Source of the DNA: Herpetosiphonaceae bacterium
GTDB taxonomy: Bacteria; Chloroflexota; Chloroflexia; Chloroflexales; Kallotenuaceae
Reading direction: 5' to 3'
DNA length: 50,994 nt
NCBI GenBank assembly: GCA_036374795.1
Contig: DASUTC010000316.1
Coordinates: 1-50,994 of the forward strand
Below the pieces are notes generated by a model. The model was not told where the DNA came from and made no database searches. It saw nothing but the letters and a program-made list of their open reading frames with translations. Made by a program: the position numbers and the translations under genes. How positions within the stretch are numbered: the first letter of the stretch is position 1; the number at the start of each line of letters is the position of its first letter. Positions 30,961 to 40,053 of this stretch are shown here, one piece after another.

Positions 30961-32955
30961 TCATCGATGATCAGGAACAGGACATACGCCGTCACGCAGG
31001 TGGTCGCAGCTCCGAGCCGCACGATTTCCCGCGAGATAGGGGTAGAGCAGCGCAAGGCCCAGCAGATAGACGCCGAGCGCCGCCAGCGCCGGGCTGACAT
31101 GCCAGAGATCGGTGTAGCCAACGGTGAGATGAACACCGAGCGCGCCGATAAATCCGGGCAGGCCAGCCAGGCAAAGCGTCCACCAGACCCAGCAGGCACC
31201 GCGCCGGATGCCCCACAGCGCCGTGAGCAGCACGGCCAGACCATTGGAGACGAGCGCGCCGCCAAAGCCCGCCCGGTCATGCGCGACGAGCGCCACCAGA
31301 CGCGGGTTGATTGCGTGCAGCTCAGCCCGCGTTGTCTGGAGGAAGGCAAGATCTTCGGGCACGAAGACGCTCGTCACGCCGATCACCGCGATTGCGCTCC
31401 CGGCCAGCACTAGGCCGATCCCCAGACCGACGAACAGCAACTGGCCCCAGAGCGCGGAGCGCCAGGTGACATCGTTGGCGAGATCCGGCTGCGGGATTAT
31501 GGGAGTAGCGCTGGCAGGCTGGCGCATACCAAGCAGAAAGAGCGGTAGCAGCAGCAGGCTAACGAACGCATGGAGCGGATCGAAGTAGCCAAAGCCCAGA
31601 AAAAGGAAGAAGCTGGCGAAGCCGACCGATGCCGACGCCCTGACCGCGCGCTGCGCCCAATGGACGCCGTAGCGCAGCGCGTGAAGCGCCAGCTGGGCGT
31701 AGAGCACGCCGATCGAGATCATCGTTCCGGCCAACGTGATGCGATCGTGGGCCATGAAGGGCAGCAGGCGCGGGTTGAGCGCGGCCAGCTCTCGCCGCGA
31801 TAGTTGGACAAACGCCTCGTCATAGGGCAGCACCACGCGCGTCGCCGCGATCAGCCAGGCCAGGCCGCCGCCGAAGATCATGCCATAGCCCAGAAGCAGA
31901 ATCGCCAGCCACGGCCTCCATCCCCAACGGCGAACGGGCTGACGTTCCGGCTGATTGGCTTTCTCACGCGCCAGGAGCGCCTCGTTGATCCGCTTGGGCA
32001 GCCCAGGCCCGGCGTAGATCAGGCCGCTACAAAGCTGCACCAGCGATGCGCCAGCCGCCAGCAGCGCCAGCGCATCGCCCGGCTCATGCACGCCGCCTGA
32101 GCCAATAATCGTGATGCGCTCGCCCCAGCGCGCATGGATCTGCCGCACAAGCTCAAGGCTGGCCCGCGCTGCCGGTCTGCCGATCAGCCGCGTGTGGCGC
32201 GAGTCGCGCACACCGCCGCCGATCACCAATCCGCTGATGCCGAGCGGGATCGCCGTATCCAGCAGGTGATCGACGCGCGCGACATGTACGTCGGGCCTCA
32301 GGCAGAGCAGCACCGCCTGGGCTGGAGCGATCGTGCGCGCCGCCTGTGCTATCAGGCGCAGATACAACGCCCACTCCCCGGCGGTCCAGCCAGCGTCGCA
32401 TCCTCCGGCACAGTCGAGGGTAAAAAAGCTGGTGTATGGAGCGAGATCCCGCATCATGGCCGATTGTTCGCGCGCTGCCGACTCAGGATCGGCTGCGGGC
32501 CGGTGCGCGAGGCGCACACCGAGCGGCACGGGAAGCGGGGTAATCCTGGCAAGCTGCGCGGTCAGCGCCCGTACTCCATCGTTGACCGGCAGATCGGGAT
32601 AGCGTAGCGCCTGATGCGCTACGTCGCGCACGATCGGAGCCGTCGCGGCAACCGGCGCTAGCGTAACCGGCCCGACCTCGACAAAGCCCACACCGAAGCG
32701 CGCCAGGGCATGACTTGCCATCGCCTGCGGGTCGAGTCCCGCGCCAATGCCGACAGGACTGGCGAAGGTGAGGCACCACGCGCGGCGCTTCAGCGCATCC
32801 GCCGAGCGCATATGCCCGGCCAACTCGATGATCCACGGCCCGATCGATCGTGATGCCAGCCAGCCGATCGCGCCCAGCGTGAGATCGCGCGCGCGCTCCG
32901 GCGGCAGCCGAAAGAGCGCTGGACGAAAGAGCGGCAGATAGGACCAATCGGGCAT
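30961..32955 (-). CDS. DHODH-like barrel fused to a duplicated membrane domain
   Basis: This 664-residue protein has two parts. Residues 1-330 resemble quinone-type dihydroorotate dehydrogenase: an N-terminal helix pair (MPDWSYLPLFRPALFRLPPE), FASPVGIGAGLDPQAM (64-79), GFVEVGPVTLAP and the FMN-phosphate region ITIIGSGGVHEPGDALALLA with GASLVQLCSGLIYAGPGL. Key catalytic positions look lost: the usual FDK is GLDPQ, the NVSSPNT loop reads DCAGGCDAGW (181-190), and the KIAPD lysine is replaced in LLCLRPDV. Residues 345-645 hold about eight membrane helices as two repeats. Each repeat carries a short loop with (V/F)VxP-D-AF, R-EL-A-NPRL and AHDR (373-405 and 530-561). The ATG at 32955 follows GAGGTG, and TATACT is present at 33006-33011 on the minus strand. 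I do not recognise the membrane domain. Confidence 0.8.
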   Translation of the reverse strand: MPDWSYLPLFRPALFRLPPERARDLTLGAIGWLASRSIGPWIIELAGHMRSADALKRRAWCLTFASPVGIGAGLDPQAMASHALARFGVGFVEVGPVTLAPVAATAPIVRDVAHQALRYPDLPVNDGVRALTAQLARITPLPVPLGVRLAHRPAADPESAAREQSAMMRDLAPYTSFFTLDCAGGCDAGWTAGEWALYLRLIAQAARTIAPAQAVLLCLRPDVHVARVDHLLDTAIPLGISGLVIGGGVRDSRHTRLIGRPAARASLELVRQIHARWGERITIIGSGGVHEPGDALALLAAGASLVQLCSGLIYAGPGLPKRINEALLAREKANQPERQPVRRWGWRPWLAILLLGYGMIFGGGLAWLIAATRVVLPYDEAFVQLSRRELAALNPRLLPFMAHDRITLAGTMISIGVLYAQLALHALRYGVHWAQRAVRASASVGFASFFLFLGFGYFDPLHAFVSLLLLPLFLLGMRQPASATPIIPQPDLANDVTWRSALWGQLLFVGLGIGLVLAGSAIAVIGVTSVFVPEDLAFLQTTRAELHAINPRLVALVAHDRAGFGGALVSNGLAVLLTALWGIRRGACWVWWTLCLAGLPGFIGALGVHLTVGYTDLWHVSPALAALGVYLLGLALLYPYLAGNRAARSCDHLRDGVCPVPDHR

Positions 32956-33487
32956 GTGGATCACCTCATTCTTGGATGCGTCGATGACAGGTGGCCTTAT
33001 CTATCAGTATAGAACTCGTGTGAATCGGGCAGCGGCCTTAGGGCGCAGCAGGAAATGCGTATGCTCGACCGAGCCGCAGATGCGCTCTCGACCGGATAGT
33101 CCGGCGGATTGTGGTGGAGTATGCTGGGATTCCACCTCCCCAAGCGAAGGAGCATCCCGGTGATCGACGCGGTGATGTCGTCCACGCGCCTGCGCGAACG
33201 ATCGGCCTACCTCTGCATGATAGCCCGGCAGTGCTGCTGATCGTGAGCAGCGCCGCCTGTGCCGCATTCTTGCGGCAGCCCGAAACACGGCCCCGCCTCG
33301 GCCATATCGACGATCTGCGGGTAGGAGAGGTCGTGATGCGCGATCTCCTACTGCCCATCGGCGCGCCACGGCACGCAAAGGCTAAGCTTCAGGCGACGGC
33401 CATCAACATACCGCTCTACCTCGTCCGCCTCGCGCCGAGATCGCGGCCTGAGCGCCTGCTTTCAGACCTCCGCTCAGGCGCGACGAC
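32956..33487. other. Intergenic region without a supported gene
   Basis: 532 bp. The left end is the promoter region of the leftward fusion gene. A rightward open frame, 33111-33521, runs into the 3' end of the kinase gene; it has no ribosome-binding site and resembles no family I know. Its middle (PLHDSPAVLLIVSSAACAAF) is protein-like, so a decayed gene is possible. Confidence 0.4.
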
Positions 33488-35314
33488 CTATCTATCCCAG
33501 GTGAGATCGTCGCCGTCGTAGGGCATGTGCGGCAATCGCAGCACGACGGTCGTGCCGACGCCCTCGGTGCTTTCGAGCGTAACCGTCCCGCCGTGCTGCG
33601 TCACGATCCACTCGACGGTCGCCAGGCCGATGCCGGTGCCCCTGATGCTGCCGACGTTCCCGGCGCGGTAGAAGCGCTGGAAAATACGCGGCAGATCGGC
33701 GGCGGGAATGCCGATGCCCTGATCCTGCACGCGGATCGTGGCCCATGTGCCGGATGTGTCGCTCTCGGCTGCTACCGTGATATGGATCTCGCCGCCAGCC
33801 GGACTATATTTGATCGCGTTGGTCAGCAGATTGATCAAGGCTCGCTCCACGCGCACGACATCGTAGAGGCCGATCAGCTCCGGCAGCTCGGACTGGACGT
33901 GCAGGCGATGGCGGCGCGCGCTCTCCTGCTGCTCATCCGCCGCGCGCCGCACCAGCCGCACCAGATCGGTCGGCTCGTGAGGGAGCGCGAGCTTCTGGCC
34001 CGCCTGAAGATGTGTCACCTCTACCAGCTCGTCGAGCAGATAGACCATCCGCTGGATCGCGCTATCGATCTTGGTGAACATATCGCCGAGCGTCTCTTTG
34101 TCCGGCATCGTCGAAGCCTGAACGCGCCGCTGGAGCAGATGGGTAAAGCCCTTGACCACGCCGAGCGGCGTTCTAAAGTCATGCGAAACCATCGCCAGCA
34201 TCTCGTCGCGGGCCTGGATCGCCTGCCGCGCCACCTGATACAGCCGGGCGTTGTCCACGGCCAGCGCCGCACGCTGCGCAAGATCCTGCGCGACGATCAG
34301 GTCATAGCCCGCGTAGGGGTAGTCAGCATGGGTTGAGATCAGGGTAATCACGCCGACGGTATGCTCGCGCGCGACCATCGGGATGACCCAGCCGGATTGG
34401 AGGTTGAGCGCGTGGGCGACGCGCAGGTACTCGCTGTGCTGCGTCGCGCCCGTCGATCGATCGTCGGCCGCTGCTGGGATCAGCCGCGCCTGTCCTGTGC
34501 GGGTGGCCTCGGCCAGCGGGCGGGGCATGTCGTGCAAGGACGAGTACTGAAGCAGCTCGGCGATCAGCGCCTCTGTCGGCGCGTCCAGAGCGGTCGCCGC
34601 CACCCGGCGACGGCTGCCGTCCTCCTCGATAATATCGATCACACAGCCATCGGCCAGCAGCGGCACCGCCAGCCGCGCGACGCTCTGCAAGCTCGTCTCG
34701 GCGTCGAACGAGTCGACCAGCACGCGGCTGACCTGCGCCAGGAAGTGCTGAATCTCCGCCTGATGCTGCGCTTCCCGCGTCGCGCTCCGCAGCTCGATCT
34801 CGGCGACGACCGACGCCGCCAGCTCGTTCAAGATCTCGACCTCGTCTGTGGTCCAGTCGCGCGGCTGCGAGTCGATCACACAGAAGGAGCCGAGCGCCTG
34901 GCCGTCGGCTGTCACCAGCGGAATGCCCGCGTAGGCCACAACATTCAGGTCGGGGATCGCAAGATTGGTGCTGACCAGCGGATGCATGCGCGCATCGCCG
35001 ATCACCAGCGGCTCCGCCGTGGCGATCGTGTGCTGGCAGAACGAGTGCGATAAGGGTGTTTCGCGCCGTGAGGCCCACGGCTCCGGCAGGCCGATGCAGC
35101 TTTTGAAAAACTGGCGATTCTCATCGACGAGCGAGACGAGCGCTGTGGGCGCGTCGAGTATCCTTGTCGCCAGGCGCGTCAGGCGATCGAAGGCAGCCTC
35201 GGCAGGGCTGTCCAGCAGCGCTGTCCGGCGGAGGGCGGCCAGTCTGGCCGCGTTGCGGACGATGTCCTGTGCGGTGGTGTCGATGGGGGGAGGTAGCTCT
35301 GGTAGTTCATCCAT
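33488..35314 (-). CDS. Soluble GAF-GAF hybrid sensor histidine kinase
   Basis: This 608-residue protein has no membrane segment. GAF domain 1 spans about 35-172 (APTALVSLVDENRQFFKSC, the redox/light-type GAF start seen in many kinases; LPLSHSFCQHT-like stretch at 88-97). GAF domain 2 spans about 195-355. The HisKA helix has the phospho-acceptor H378 in MVSHDFRTPLGVVKG. The ATPase domain is about 470-595, with NLLTNAIKYSPAGG (N box), QDQGIGIPAADLP (G1) and GTGIGLATVEWIV (G2). It should phosphorylate a partner regulator, but none is adjacent. Signal is unknown; both GAFs lack an obvious chromophore cysteine context I could verify. The start at 35314 is the first ATG of the frame. Confidence 0.93.
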   Translation of the reverse strand: MDELPELPPPIDTTAQDIVRNAARLAALRRTALLDSPAEAAFDRLTRLATRILDAPTALVSLVDENRQFFKSCIGLPEPWASRRETPLSHSFCQHTIATAEPLVIGDARMHPLVSTNLAIPDLNVVAYAGIPLVTADGQALGSFCVIDSQPRDWTTDEVEILNELAASVVAEIELRSATREAQHQAEIQHFLAQVSRVLVDSFDAETSLQSVARLAVPLLADGCVIDIIEEDGSRRRVAATALDAPTEALIAELLQYSSLHDMPRPLAEATRTGQARLIPAAADDRSTGATQHSEYLRVAHALNLQSGWVIPMVAREHTVGVITLISTHADYPYAGYDLIVAQDLAQRAALAVDNARLYQVARQAIQARDEMLAMVSHDFRTPLGVVKGFTHLLQRRVQASTMPDKETLGDMFTKIDSAIQRMVYLLDELVEVTHLQAGQKLALPHEPTDLVRLVRRAADEQQESARRHRLHVQSELPELIGLYDVVRVERALINLLTNAIKYSPAGGEIHITVAAESDTSGTWATIRVQDQGIGIPAADLPRIFQRFYRAGNVGSIRGTGIGLATVEWIVTQHGGTVTLESTEGVGTTVVLRLPHMPYDGDDLTWDR

Positions 35315-35689
35315 CCCGATGTTCTCACGGCAGAAAGCAGGTCGGCGACCTCACGTTGGGGGAGCAGCGGGCAACATGCGGCGGATGCACCCGTTAAGAT
35401 GGTATACAATGGCATCGCATTGCATTGTAGCACATCACGGCTCACGGTGATCGTCAGGGATTCGAGTTCCACGTTTTGAGTTCTTGGCTCTTGTCCTTGT
35501 TCGCTTGTTCGCTGGTCCCTTTGTTCTTGGTGCGCCGGGTGCCAGACCCAAAGGGTACCCCGGCATGGCACTCGGTTCTTGGTGCTTCGTTCATGGTACA
35601 ATCCCAGCCTATCGCAGGTCCGGCACCGCCACGACCTGCCGGGGCCACACCATGCTTCCGTGGTATTGCATGATTTGGACACGCCGCAT
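35315..35689. other. Divergent intergenic region with a dispersed repeat
   Basis: Lies between the leftward kinase gene and the rightward DUF2071 gene. It contains the repeat at 35475-35590 and TATA-like words near 35400 (GGTATACAATGG) that could serve the kinase promoter. No gene is seen. Confidence 0.5.
35475..35590. repeat. GTTC-type plus GGTGCCA composite repeat, copy 3
   Basis: GAGTTCTTGGCTCTTGTCC is followed by TTGTTCGCTTGTTCGCTGG, then GGGTGCCAGACCC, GGGTACCCCGGCATGGCAC and TCGGTTCTTGGTGCTTCG. The last block resembles the sequence around 29085-29125. Two repeat types appear joined here. Confidence 0.65.
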
Positions 35690-36490
35690 ATGAACACCAA
35701 CGACCAGCTTCGCTTCACGCCTGACCTGCTGGCACGCCCCACGCACGGGCCGCTGGATGTTGTCACCAGGCTCAGACACTTTGCGATCCTGACCTACACC
35801 GTCGAGCCGCAGGCGCTAGCGCGACAGCTTCATCCGCGCTTCGAGCCTGATTGCATCCGGCTCGCCGATGGACGCGAGCGGGCGCTCGTCTCGGTTGTGC
35901 CGTTTCAGGACGAGGATTTTCATTTTGTTGGCCTGCCGCTCCTGCGCTTCTGCTTCGGGCAGACCAACTACCGCGCCTACGTTCGGGATCGTCTGACGGG
36001 CGAGCGCGCTGTCTGGTTTTTCGGCACGGCGCTCGATTCGGCGAGCGTGCTGATCCCGCGCTACCTGTGGAAGCTTCCCTGGCACCGGGGCCGCATCCGC
36101 TTCGACTGTCGCTTCGATGCCAGCAGGGGCGCGTACGCCGCGTACCGCATGCAGACCGAGAGCGCCTGGGCACCGGCGGATCTTGAGGTTGAAGATACGG
36201 GAGAGCGCATCACCACGCTGGACGGCTTCGACGACCTGGAGCGCGGTATGGTCCTGCTGACGCATCCACTGCGTGGATTTTTTTACCGGCGCGACGGCGC
36301 GCTCGGCAGCTACTCGATCTGGCACGATCGGCTGGCTCCAACCCGTGGCAGATGCAGGCATGCCCGCTTTCCGCTGCTGGATCGCCTGGGTCTGGTCAGC
36401 CTCGCCGACCAGGTGTATCCGCACAGTGTCTTGCTTCAGCAGGAAACCGAGTTTAGCATCTACCTGCCGCCCAGGAAAGTGCGCCTGTAA
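35690..36490 (+). CDS. DUF2071 / YqjF-like protein
   Basis: This 266-residue protein is of the DUF2071 type, distantly like acetoacetate decarboxylase in fold. Marks are ILTYTVEPQALARQLHPRFE, VSVVPFQDEDFHFVGLP, FGQTNYRAYVRDRLTGERAV and WFFGTALDSASVLIPRYLWK. The reaction is unknown. No signal peptide is present. The ATG at 35690 lacks a good Shine-Dalgarno sequence; an earlier in-frame ATG at 35579 would lie inside the repeat. The gene is single. Confidence 0.85.
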   Translation: MNTNDQLRFTPDLLARPTHGPLDVVTRLRHFAILTYTVEPQALARQLHPRFEPDCIRLADGRERALVSVVPFQDEDFHFVGLPLLRFCFGQTNYRAYVRDRLTGERAVWFFGTALDSASVLIPRYLWKLPWHRGRIRFDCRFDASRGAYAAYRMQTESAWAPADLEVEDTGERITTLDGFDDLERGMVLLTHPLRGFFYRRDGALGSYSIWHDRLAPTRGRCRHARFPLLDRLGLVSLADQVYPHSVLLQQETEFSIYLPPRKVRL

Positions 36491-36530
36491 CCTGAGCCAG
36501 CCGCGCTACTGGCTGATTGTTAAGATGAAA

Positions 36531-36560
36531 TTGACCAATCCGACGATCGTTGTATATCAT
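36531..36560 (+). promoter_or_regulatory. Predicted promoter of the GH3 gene
   Basis: TTGACC (36531-36536) and TATCAT (36555-36560) are separated by 18 bp, 58 bp before the ATG. Confidence 0.5.
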
Positions 36561-36618
36561 CGCTTCGACGTGCCAGCGCGCCGCACAGGTGGCGCGCGTC
36601 AAGCCAAAGGAGGCGCCG

Positions 36619-38487
36619 ATGTCCCCGAAACAGGATCGTCAACGAAGCGGCCCTACCCCCCGCCGAAAGACCATGCTCAGCCTCGCCGCGCTGCTGCTCA
36701 CGATGGGCATGCTCCTGCAACCACGTCTGCCAGCAGTGACAGCCCAGAGCGTCACGCCGATCTACAAAGATCCGAGCGCGCCGATCCCCGATCGGGTGGC
36801 CGATCTGCTGACGCGCATGACGCTCGACGAAAAGATCGGCCAGATGACGCAGGTCGATCGCGGCTCGCTGGCGACCGAGGCGGATATTGCGACGTACTAC
36901 CTTGGCTCGATCCTCAGCGGCGGCGGCTCAGCGCCCACGCCCAACACGCCCACCGCCTGGGCCGACATGTACGATCGCTACCAGGGCATCGCGCTCTCGA
37001 CCCGGCTGGGCATTCCGATCATCTACGGCATCGACGCGGTCCACGGGCATAACAACGTCTATGGCGCGACGATCTTCCCGCACAATATCGGCCTGGGCGC
37101 AACCCGCAATCCCGCGCTGATCCAGCAGATCGGGCGGGCGACCGCCGAGGAGGTGGCGGGCACCGGCATCGACTGGACCTTCGCGCCGTGTCTGTGTGTG
37201 GCGCGCAACGAGCGCTGGGGCCGCACCTACGAGAGCTATGGCGAAGATCCTGAGATCGCCAGCGCCATGACGACGATCGTAACGGGGCTTCAGGGGACTA
37301 GCCTGAGCGGCCCGGCGTCGATCCTCGCGACCGCCAAGCATTGGGTTGGCGATGGCGGCACGACCGGCGGCGATGATCAGGGCAATACCCAGATCAGCGA
37401 AGCCGAGCTACGTCGCCTGCATGTTGTGCCCTACGTCGACGCGATCCAGAAGGGCGTCGGCTCGGTGATGATCTCCTACAGCAGTTGGAACGGGCAAAAG
37501 CTGCACGGCCACCGGTACCTGATCACCGACGTGCTCAAGGGCGAGCTTGGCTTCAGCGGCTTTGTCGTCTCCGACTGGGCCGGGATCGATCAGTTGCCGG
37601 GCGACTATCCCAGCGATGTGCGGACCGCGATCAACGCCGGGATCGATATGGTGATGGTGCCGCACAACTATACGCTCTTCACCAGCACGCTGCGCAACGA
37701 GATCAACGCCGGCAGCATTCCGCAGGCGCGCATCGACGACGCGGTTCGCCGGATTCTGACCAAGAAATTCGAGCTTGGCCTCTTCGAGCGGCCCTACACC
37801 GACCGCGCCTACACCGCGACGATCGGCTCGGCGGCTCACCGCGCCATCGCCCGCGACGCCGTCCGGCAATCACTGGTGCTTTTGAAGAACACCAACAATA
37901 TTTTGCCGCTTGCCAAGAACGCCCGGATCTTCGTCGCGGGCAAGAACGCCGACGACATCGGCAACCAGAGCGGCGGCTGGACGATCTCCTGGCAGGGCAG
38001 CAGCGGCGCGATCACGCCCGGCACCACGATCCTGCAAGGCATCCGCAATACGGTCGCGCCCGGCACGACTGTCACCTACAGCAAGAGCGGGCGCGGCGCG
38101 GCGGGCCATGATGTCGCGGTTGTGGTGATCGGCGAGAAGCCCTACGCCGAGGGCCAGGGCGATAAGCCGTCGTATCTGGGCCTCGACCAGGAAGACAAGA
38201 ATACGCTCACGACGGTCAAGCGCACAGGCGTGCCGATGGTCGTTGTGCTCGTCTCCGGCAGGCCGATGATCGTCACCAATGAGCTGCCCGACTGGCGCGG
38301 TCTGATCGCCGCGTGGCTGCCCGGCACCGAGGGTCAGGGCGTTGCCGATGTGCTCTTTGGCGATTACAAGCCCACGGGCAAGCTGCCGCACTCCTGGCCT
38401 CGCGCCGAAACGCAGATCCCGATCAACACCGGCGACACGCCCTACGATCCGCTCTTCCCGTACGGCTTTGGGCTGACCTATCCGTAG
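36619..38487 (+). CDS. Secreted GH3 β-glucosidase
   Basis: This 622-residue enzyme has a signal peptide (RRKTMLSLAALLLTMGMLLQ) following an arginine-rich start. The GH3 N-terminal domain has KIGQMTQVDRG, GIPIIYGIDAVHGHNN, ERWGRTYESYGEDPEIAS and AKHWVGDGGT. The nucleophile is D319 in FVVSDWAGID. The second domain follows from about residue 405, with QSLVLLKNTNNILPL and FVAGKNADDIGNQSGGW, and ends PLFPYGFGLTYP. It should remove terminal β-D-glucose (or related) from oligosaccharides outside the cell; together with the enzyme at 21281 it points to polysaccharide use. AAAGGAGG is 5 bases upstream of the ATG at 36619. A strong hairpin (38514-38542) ends the unit. Confidence 0.95.
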   Translation: MSPKQDRQRSGPTPRRKTMLSLAALLLTMGMLLQPRLPAVTAQSVTPIYKDPSAPIPDRVADLLTRMTLDEKIGQMTQVDRGSLATEADIATYYLGSILSGGGSAPTPNTPTAWADMYDRYQGIALSTRLGIPIIYGIDAVHGHNNVYGATIFPHNIGLGATRNPALIQQIGRATAEEVAGTGIDWTFAPCLCVARNERWGRTYESYGEDPEIASAMTTIVTGLQGTSLSGPASILATAKHWVGDGGTTGGDDQGNTQISEAELRRLHVVPYVDAIQKGVGSVMISYSSWNGQKLHGHRYLITDVLKGELGFSGFVVSDWAGIDQLPGDYPSDVRTAINAGIDMVMVPHNYTLFTSTLRNEINAGSIPQARIDDAVRRILTKKFELGLFERPYTDRAYTATIGSAAHRAIARDAVRQSLVLLKNTNNILPLAKNARIFVAGKNADDIGNQSGGWTISWQGSSGAITPGTTILQGIRNTVAPGTTVTYSKSGRGAAGHDVAVVVIGEKPYAEGQGDKPSYLGLDQEDKNTLTTVKRTGVPMVVVLVSGRPMIVTNELPDWRGLIAAWLPGTEGQGVADVLFGDYKPTGKLPHSWPRAETQIPINTGDTPYDPLFPYGFGLTYP

Positions 38488-38513
38488 CGCCTTCTACACA
38501 CTGCGATCACACA

Positions 38514-38542
38514 AACAGGACGGGAGCGCTTCCCGTCCTGTT
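38514..38542. terminator. Bidirectional terminator hairpin
   Basis: Perfect 12-bp arms AACAGGACGGGA and TCCCGTCCTGTT around a five-base loop, between the convergent GH3 and lipoprotein genes. Confidence 0.75.
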
Positions 38543-38576
38543 GATTCAGAGGCCATCAATAACTTTAGGATGCTCC

Positions 38577-39833
38577 CTACTTCAGGACGATCTCGACTTC
38601 CGAAGGATGATCGCTCATGATGACCGGATAGGTCCCTTGGCTGCTGAAGATCGTCCGATCGTCGGCACGAATCTCGGCCTGGATTACATACTCGCCGCTT
38701 GGGCTGATGGTTGCGGGATCGCACTCGATCGTGAAGGGAATCGGCGCGAGACCAATCGGCGCGATCGTCTGCTCCGCAACCAGGATCGGCTCTCCATCTC
38801 CGAGGAGGTACCGTAGATCATAAAGCTGCACCGCAAGCATGGCGTCGGGCGGGAGTTTCGGGTCGCCGGGATAGGTGACAACGCCCGTCACCGCCGGGAT
38901 CGTCTCAGGCCGCTCAAGCGTAACCTCAACACTAGCGGGAGCGCCCTGTGTGATCACCGGATGCAGCTCGGTGGTAAAGAAGAGCAGCCTGCCGCCCGCG
39001 CGGATCTCGGCATAGAGCGTGTAGGTTTCGTCCGCCCGTACCGCCGCCGGGTCATATTCGACCAAGAAGGGAATCGGCTCTGCTGGAACCGGGCGCAGCT
39101 CAAAACGACTCAGCTCCACCTCTCGATCCAGATTTGCTACTTGAGCCGCGCCGATCAGCCGCATCGTGAGAGCGGCATCGGGCGGGAGCGGGCTGTCGCC
39201 GGGATAGGTGAGCGTGCCTGTCACCGTGCCAATCGCATCGGGAGCCTTCAGCGCCATCTCGACCGTGCTGGGAGCGCCCTGCGTGATCACGTCGTGAGTC
39301 TCGCTGCGCCATGCCAGCCTGCCGGGAGCATGCATCAGCGCTCGAATGGTATAGATTCCGTCCGGGCCGATCGTCGCGGGATCGTACGCGAGCTCAAAGC
39401 CGACCGGAGAAGGCGGAATGGAGGTGATCGCTTGCTCCTCGATGACACGCTCGTGTCCAAAATCTGAGATAACCGTCGAGAACCGAATCGTGAGGGTCGC
39501 GCCGGGCGGAAGTTTTCGGTCCATCGGATAGGTCATTGAGCCGCTGACCTTGCCGCTGGCTCTGACCTGCGATGCGGGCGTTGGCTGTGGTGCCGCCGTC
39601 GTCGTAGCGGTATGGCCGGGCGGCGCAACTGTTGGCACACGTGTAGCACCTGGCGCTGCTGTTGGTGTGTCGACGCTGGCTGGAGTAGACACGATGGTTG
39701 AGGTGGCGGTCGATGAGCGAGTAGGTGTTTGAGTAGCGGGGAGCCGTGCCACGGTCGAGGCCGCGCCTGGTGGACTTTCACAGCCGACCAGAGCGCCCGC
39801 CAGGATGAGCATACACAAGAAGCGATGGTTCAT
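38577..39833 (-). CDS. Lipoprotein with three YbaY/YscW-like repeats
   Basis: This 418-residue protein has a lipoprotein signal with lipobox LVGC and lipidated C18. A Thr/Pro/Ala-rich linker follows (about 20-88). Three repeats of about 105 residues begin near 92, 198 and 304. Each starts VxGxxTYPxDxxLPPxAxL, has a middle P-x-P-(F/V)-x-(L/V)-x-Y/C-DPA block, and ends with PVITQGAPxxVE-like sequence. This repeat is the YbaY/YscW (type III chaperone-like) fold. Its job is unknown; in other bacteria it sits as a single outer-membrane or periplasmic lipoprotein. GGAGGAG lies 5 bases before the ATG at 39833. The linker suggests display at the cell surface. Confidence 0.85.
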   Translation of the reverse strand: MNHRFLCMLILAGALVGCESPPGAASTVARLPATQTPTRSSTATSTIVSTPASVDTPTAAPGATRVPTVAPPGHTATTTAAPQPTPASQVRASGKVSGSMTYPMDRKLPPGATLTIRFSTVISDFGHERVIEEQAITSIPPSPVGFELAYDPATIGPDGIYTIRALMHAPGRLAWRSETHDVITQGAPSTVEMALKAPDAIGTVTGTLTYPGDSPLPPDAALTMRLIGAAQVANLDREVELSRFELRPVPAEPIPFLVEYDPAAVRADETYTLYAEIRAGGRLLFFTTELHPVITQGAPASVEVTLERPETIPAVTGVVTYPGDPKLPPDAMLAVQLYDLRYLLGDGEPILVAEQTIAPIGLAPIPFTIECDPATISPSGEYVIQAEIRADDRTIFSSQGTYPVIMSDHPSEVEIVLK

Positions 39834-40053
39834 GATCTCCTCCTGAGCTGGTGGAAGACTACCAGCGATCGTATCAATGGGCCGGGCAGCCCTCAATGCA
39901 TTGGGTGTGATGGAACTGTAGCAGATAGCGAGAAGAAGCGTGATAGAACCGTGACACAAAACGTGCATGCAGAGCGTCGCAAGCTCAGCGCATGCCATCC
40001 TCAGCCGCGCTCCGGGGCAAGATAGCCGTCGAGCATGGCCGCGAACGCCTCGA

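Noticed and set aside
30961-32955. Calling the fusion protein pyrD
   Set aside because: Several catalytic positions differ from known dihydroorotate dehydrogenases and no pyrimidine gene is nearby, so the gene symbol would be misleading.
33111-33521. A rightward 136-codon open frame between the DHODH-like fusion and the kinase genes
   Set aside because: No ribosome-binding site, overlaps the kinase 3' end antisense, and no family similarity; left as a possible decayed gene.
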